Positions 61,954 through 64,000 of a DNA stretch of 64,000 nucleotides are shown piece by piece. The notes beneath the pieces were generated by a model that worked only from the letters and a program-made list of their open reading frames with translations, had not been told where the DNA came from and did not search any database. The translations under genes were made by a program, and so were the position numbers. Source of the stretch: Pseudomonadota bacterium (GTDB lineage: Bacteria; Pseudomonadota; Gammaproteobacteria; Burkholderiales; Burkholderiaceae_B). Position 1 is the stretch's first letter. The number at the start of each line of letters is the position of its first letter. Location: positions 62,001 to 126,000 of the forward strand of contig JAEWEV010000034.1 in the NCBI GenBank assembly GCA_023389155.1. The letters run 5' to 3'.

Positions 61954-63066
61954 ATGACTGATTCAGATTTCAAAATTATCGACTCGGATGTTCATCCATG
62001 GGTACCGGGTGACATCGAGGGACTTAAACCGTATATGAGCAAGAGCTGGCAGATGCGTTTTGACGGAAAGCGCGCCATCTTGCCGGATCATCCACTGCGA
62101 CCGCCCTTGGCAGGTGCGACATCCATCCGTCGTGATGCGGCGACGCCTGACGGTGGGGTAGGCGGTTCCGATCCGTACTTCCTGCGTGAAGATCACCTTG
62201 ACAAGCTTGATATCGAATATGCAATTCTCTCGTCGATTCAGGCTGGCAAGTTGGTCTCGCTACCCAATACCGGGGAGGCCACGGTTCTGGCCCGCGCGTT
62301 TAACGATTATTTTGTTGATAAATGGCTTTCGGTTGATGACAGGTATCGACTCGCCATGTGTGTGGCGGTTCACGATCCTGTAGCGGCGGCAAAGGAAATT
62401 CGCCGTATCGGGGGCCAGGACAATGTCGTAGCAGTTTATCTGCCATTGATGAATATTCTGATGGGTAACGTTCACTATTACCCCATCTATGAAGCGGCTG
62501 AAGAACTGGGGCTGCCGATTTTCCTGCACCCTACAGGGACGGAAGGGGCATTCCAGACCAGCGTGCATTTTGCCGGTGGAATACCAAGTTCCTATATCGA
62601 GCGGCACTCCTGTTTTCCGCAAATCGCGATGGGCAATATCACAAGTCTTCTTTTTGAAGGTGTGTTTGTCCGATTCCCGGGTCTGAAAGTGCTGGCTGCT
62701 GAATTCGGTTTCGGTTGGGTTCCACACATGCTTTGGCGGTACGACCAGAACTGGCGTCAATTCCGTAACGAAGTTCCCTGGCTCGAGAAAGCTCCCAGTT
62801 CATATGTCCTGGATCATGTGCGATTTACCAGTCAGCCTCTGGAAGAACCGGAGAAAGACGAATATCTGATGCAAATTCTGGAAATGGTCCATGCTGATCG
62901 AACGATTCTGTTCAGTACAGATTATCCCCATTGGGATACCGACTATCCGCAAACGACATTCCAGCGCCTGCCGGATCCGTTGAAACGGCGCATCTTTCAC
63001 GATAACGCAGCTGAACTGTTCGGTTTGAAATCAAAACAGCAATCTGGAGCCAACTATGGAACATAA
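61954..63066 (+). CDS. Amidohydrolase-2 family protein, probable decarboxylase
   Basis: A 370-residue metal-dependent TIM-barrel protein. The N-terminal IDSDVHPW carries one metal-binding His (a DxH rather than HxH start). FLHPTGTEG (near 189-197), a GHER-like EFGFGWVPHMLWR stretch and the C-terminal FSTDYPHWDTDYP supply further ligands. The family includes aromatic decarboxylases acting on carboxy-phenols and amino-carboxymuconate semialdehyde. Its overlap with the Rieske gene (11 bases) and the CMD-like and aldehyde dehydrogenase genes place it in an aromatic or hydroaromatic catabolic pathway; the substrate is not evident. Confidence 0.85.
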   Translation: MTDSDFKIIDSDVHPWVPGDIEGLKPYMSKSWQMRFDGKRAILPDHPLRPPLAGATSIRRDAATPDGGVGGSDPYFLREDHLDKLDIEYAILSSIQAGKLVSLPNTGEATVLARAFNDYFVDKWLSVDDRYRLAMCVAVHDPVAAAKEIRRIGGQDNVVAVYLPLMNILMGNVHYYPIYEAAEELGLPIFLHPTGTEGAFQTSVHFAGGIPSSYIERHSCFPQIAMGNITSLLFEGVFVRFPGLKVLAAEFGFGWVPHMLWRYDQNWRQFRNEVPWLEKAPSSYVLDHVRFTSQPLEEPEKDEYLMQILEMVHADRTILFSTDYPHWDTDYPQTTFQRLPDPLKRRIFHDNAAELFGLKSKQQSGANYGT

Positions 63067-63409
63067 AGTCGGTCATCTGAATGACATTCCTGAAAATGAT
63101 GCGTTGACAGTGGATATCGAAGGTCGGCCTATCGGTATTTTCAAAGTCGGAGAGAAAGTTGTCGCGGTCAAAAATCTTTGCCCGCACAAGCGCGCGCCAT
63201 TGGCCAGAGGGACGGTACAGGGCACGATGCTGCCGACTGCCTGCGCGGGGGAATATCAGTATGGCATGGAGGAGCAGGTCCTCAAATGTCCCTGGCATGG
63301 ATGGGAGTTCGATCTCGAAACAGGCAAATGTCTTTTCGGGGTCAGCAACAGTCGCATCAAGATCTATGACGTATCAGTCAAAGATGGCGACATCTATGTG
63401 AAGGTCTGA
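63056..63409 (+). CDS. Rieske [2Fe-2S] ferredoxin
   Basis: A 117-residue small Rieske protein with ligands Cys42-x-His44 (CPHKRAPLARG) and Cys78-x-x-His81 (CPWHGWEFD). This is the soluble ferredoxin type that carries electrons to a ring-hydroxylating oxygenase. It overlaps the amidohydrolase gene; no oxygenase or reductase is visible in the window, so its partner is beyond 64000 or elsewhere. Confidence 0.9.
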   Translation: MEHKVGHLNDIPENDALTVDIEGRPIGIFKVGEKVVAVKNLCPHKRAPLARGTVQGTMLPTACAGEYQYGMEEQVLKCPWHGWEFDLETGKCLFGVSNSRIKIYDVSVKDGDIYVKV

Positions 63410-63514
63410 CATGGGACTGATCTGCATTTTTAACGGAATGAAGATCAGTCACATGAAAAAGACAACTGCAATTTTTCTGCCACAACACAGTATCACCCGG
63501 AAAAGGTATTACGA

Positions 63515-63916
63515 ATGAACACATTTGCACGATCGGAAAAATTTGAACAGGGCCTTGCGACCCGCAGGGAGGTTCTCGGAGATGCGTATGTCGAAAAGGC
63601 ATTGAACAATGCCACTGAATATAACTGGCCCATGCAGGAGTTTGTCACCGAATATTGCTGGGACGAAATCTGGAATCGCCCGGGTCTGAGCAGAAAGGAC
63701 AGGTCGATGCTGAATTTGGGCATGGTGTCCGCACTGGGCAGAACGCAGGAGCTCAAAGCGCATGTTCGTGGCGCCCTCAATAATGGCTGGACAAAGGAAG
63801 AGCTCAGGGAAGTGTTTTTGCAGGTGGCGGTTTATTGTGGTGTACCGGCGGGTATTGACAGCTTTCGTGTTGCCCAGGAAGTCATTGCTGAGATGGAGCA
63901 AGCGCAAACGTCATGA
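63515..63916 (+). CDS. Carboxymuconolactone decarboxylase family protein
   Basis: A 133-residue AhpD/CMD-fold protein. The pattern RREVLGDAYVEKALNNATEYNWPMQEFVTEYCWDEIWNRPGLSRKDRSMLNLGMVSALGRTQELKAHVRGALNNGWTKEELREVFLQVAVYCGVPAG is the PcaC type, which decarboxylates muconolactones in aromatic degradation. The CxxC of AhpD is absent (only Cys in EYCWDE and VYCGVP), so a decarboxylase rather than a peroxidase is expected. Its stop overlaps the aldehyde dehydrogenase start (ATGA). Confidence 0.9.
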   Translation: MNTFARSEKFEQGLATRREVLGDAYVEKALNNATEYNWPMQEFVTEYCWDEIWNRPGLSRKDRSMLNLGMVSALGRTQELKAHVRGALNNGWTKEELREVFLQVAVYCGVPAGIDSFRVAQEVIAEMEQAQTS

Positions 63917-64000
63917 ATAATACATTACTTATCAATGGTCAATGGATGCCTGCTGAAGACGGACAGGAAATTGATGTCGTCAATCCGGCCACCGGAGAGG
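63913..64000 (+). CDS. Aldehyde dehydrogenase, 5' end only
   Basis: Only 29 codons are inside the window: MNNTLLINGQWMPAEDGQEI followed by DVVNPATGE. The INGQW and NPATGE elements are the usual N-terminus of NAD(P)-dependent aldehyde dehydrogenases. ATG 63913 overlaps the previous stop codon by four bases. It probably oxidises the aldehyde product of the preceding steps. Confidence 0.8.
   Translation, partial: MNNTLLINGQWMPAEDGQEIDVVNPATGE

Noticed and set aside
1..64000. Mobile elements, CRISPR arrays, prophage genes, tRNA or rRNA genes
   Set aside because: Reading through both strands I found no transposase, integrase, repeat-spacer array, phage structural gene, or cloverleaf/TPsiC-like segment that I could support.

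Overview
The window reads as a chromosomal segment of a betaproteobacterium of the Alcaligenaceae, probably close to Advenella or Bordetella. This rests on gene order (carB, greA, yhbY/rlmE/ftsH/folP/glmM, ppx/ppk, pstSCAB), a Bug-type tricarboxylate receptor and general protein similarity; the genus is an inference and no database was searched. I recognised no rRNA, tRNA, CRISPR array, phage gene or transposase.

Layout. (1) 1-14118, mostly housekeeping: the 3' part of carB, a bacterioferritin lacking the haem-ligand Met, an SDR enzyme, a histidine phosphatase, an NCS2 nucleobase permease, greA, yhbY divergent from rlmE, ftsH, folP-glmM, and an OlsB-like acyltransferase. (2) 13354-22420, a phosphate-starvation block: olsB-like, ppx divergent from ppk, and pstS-pstC-pstA-pstB, with PHO boxes before ppk and pstS and a terminator between pstS and pstC; no phoU follows pstB. 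(3) 22511-25411, a Cd/Pb/Zn resistance pair: a CadR-like MerR regulator divergent from a CadA-type P-ATPase with a recognisable MerR promoter. (4) 25495-28675, a DUF1127-like small protein divergent from a GcvA-type LysR regulator, then a cytoplasmic-looking subtilase followed by a stand-alone propeptide (I9)-like protein.

(5) 28768-45570, a 17-kb iron/siderophore island and the main find. A Fur-like box precedes eight genes whose set matches the Pseudomonas fpvJK-CDEF-GH genes for periplasmic ferripyoverdine reduction and iron import: a small periplasmic protein, a one-TM protein, binding protein 1, ATPase, permease, binding protein 2, a PepSY reductase-like protein and a small membrane protein. 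They run directly into an ECF sigma factor, a FecR-like anti-sigma factor, an STN-domain TonB receptor and a MacAB/PvdRT-like exporter, followed by a second TonB receptor with its own Fur palindrome. An identical bipartite motif lies before both fecR and the receptor and is probably the sigma-factor promoter. No siderophore synthesis gene is in the window, so use of a foreign siderophore is the likely role.

(6) 45609-51905, envelope and stress genes: a persulfide-dioxygenase/Blh-like metallohydrolase with a BigR-like palindrome, a PAP2 phosphatase, an Ivy lysozyme inhibitor, a class C beta-lactamase, a DUF421 membrane protein, a DUF3008 protein and a YghA-like SDR; then PncC. (7) 52768-58284, a sugar-acid module: a UxaA/GarD dehydratase and FadR-type regulator divergent from a four-gene polar-solute ABC transporter, with two exact FadR-type operators 50 bp apart. 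(8) 58395-64000, a catabolic cluster: a degenerate receptor fragment, a Bug receptor, a ketopantoate-reductase-like protein, a LysR regulator, and a divergent operon of amidohydrolase/decarboxylase, Rieske ferredoxin, carboxymuconolactone-decarboxylase-like protein and an aldehyde dehydrogenase cut by the window end.
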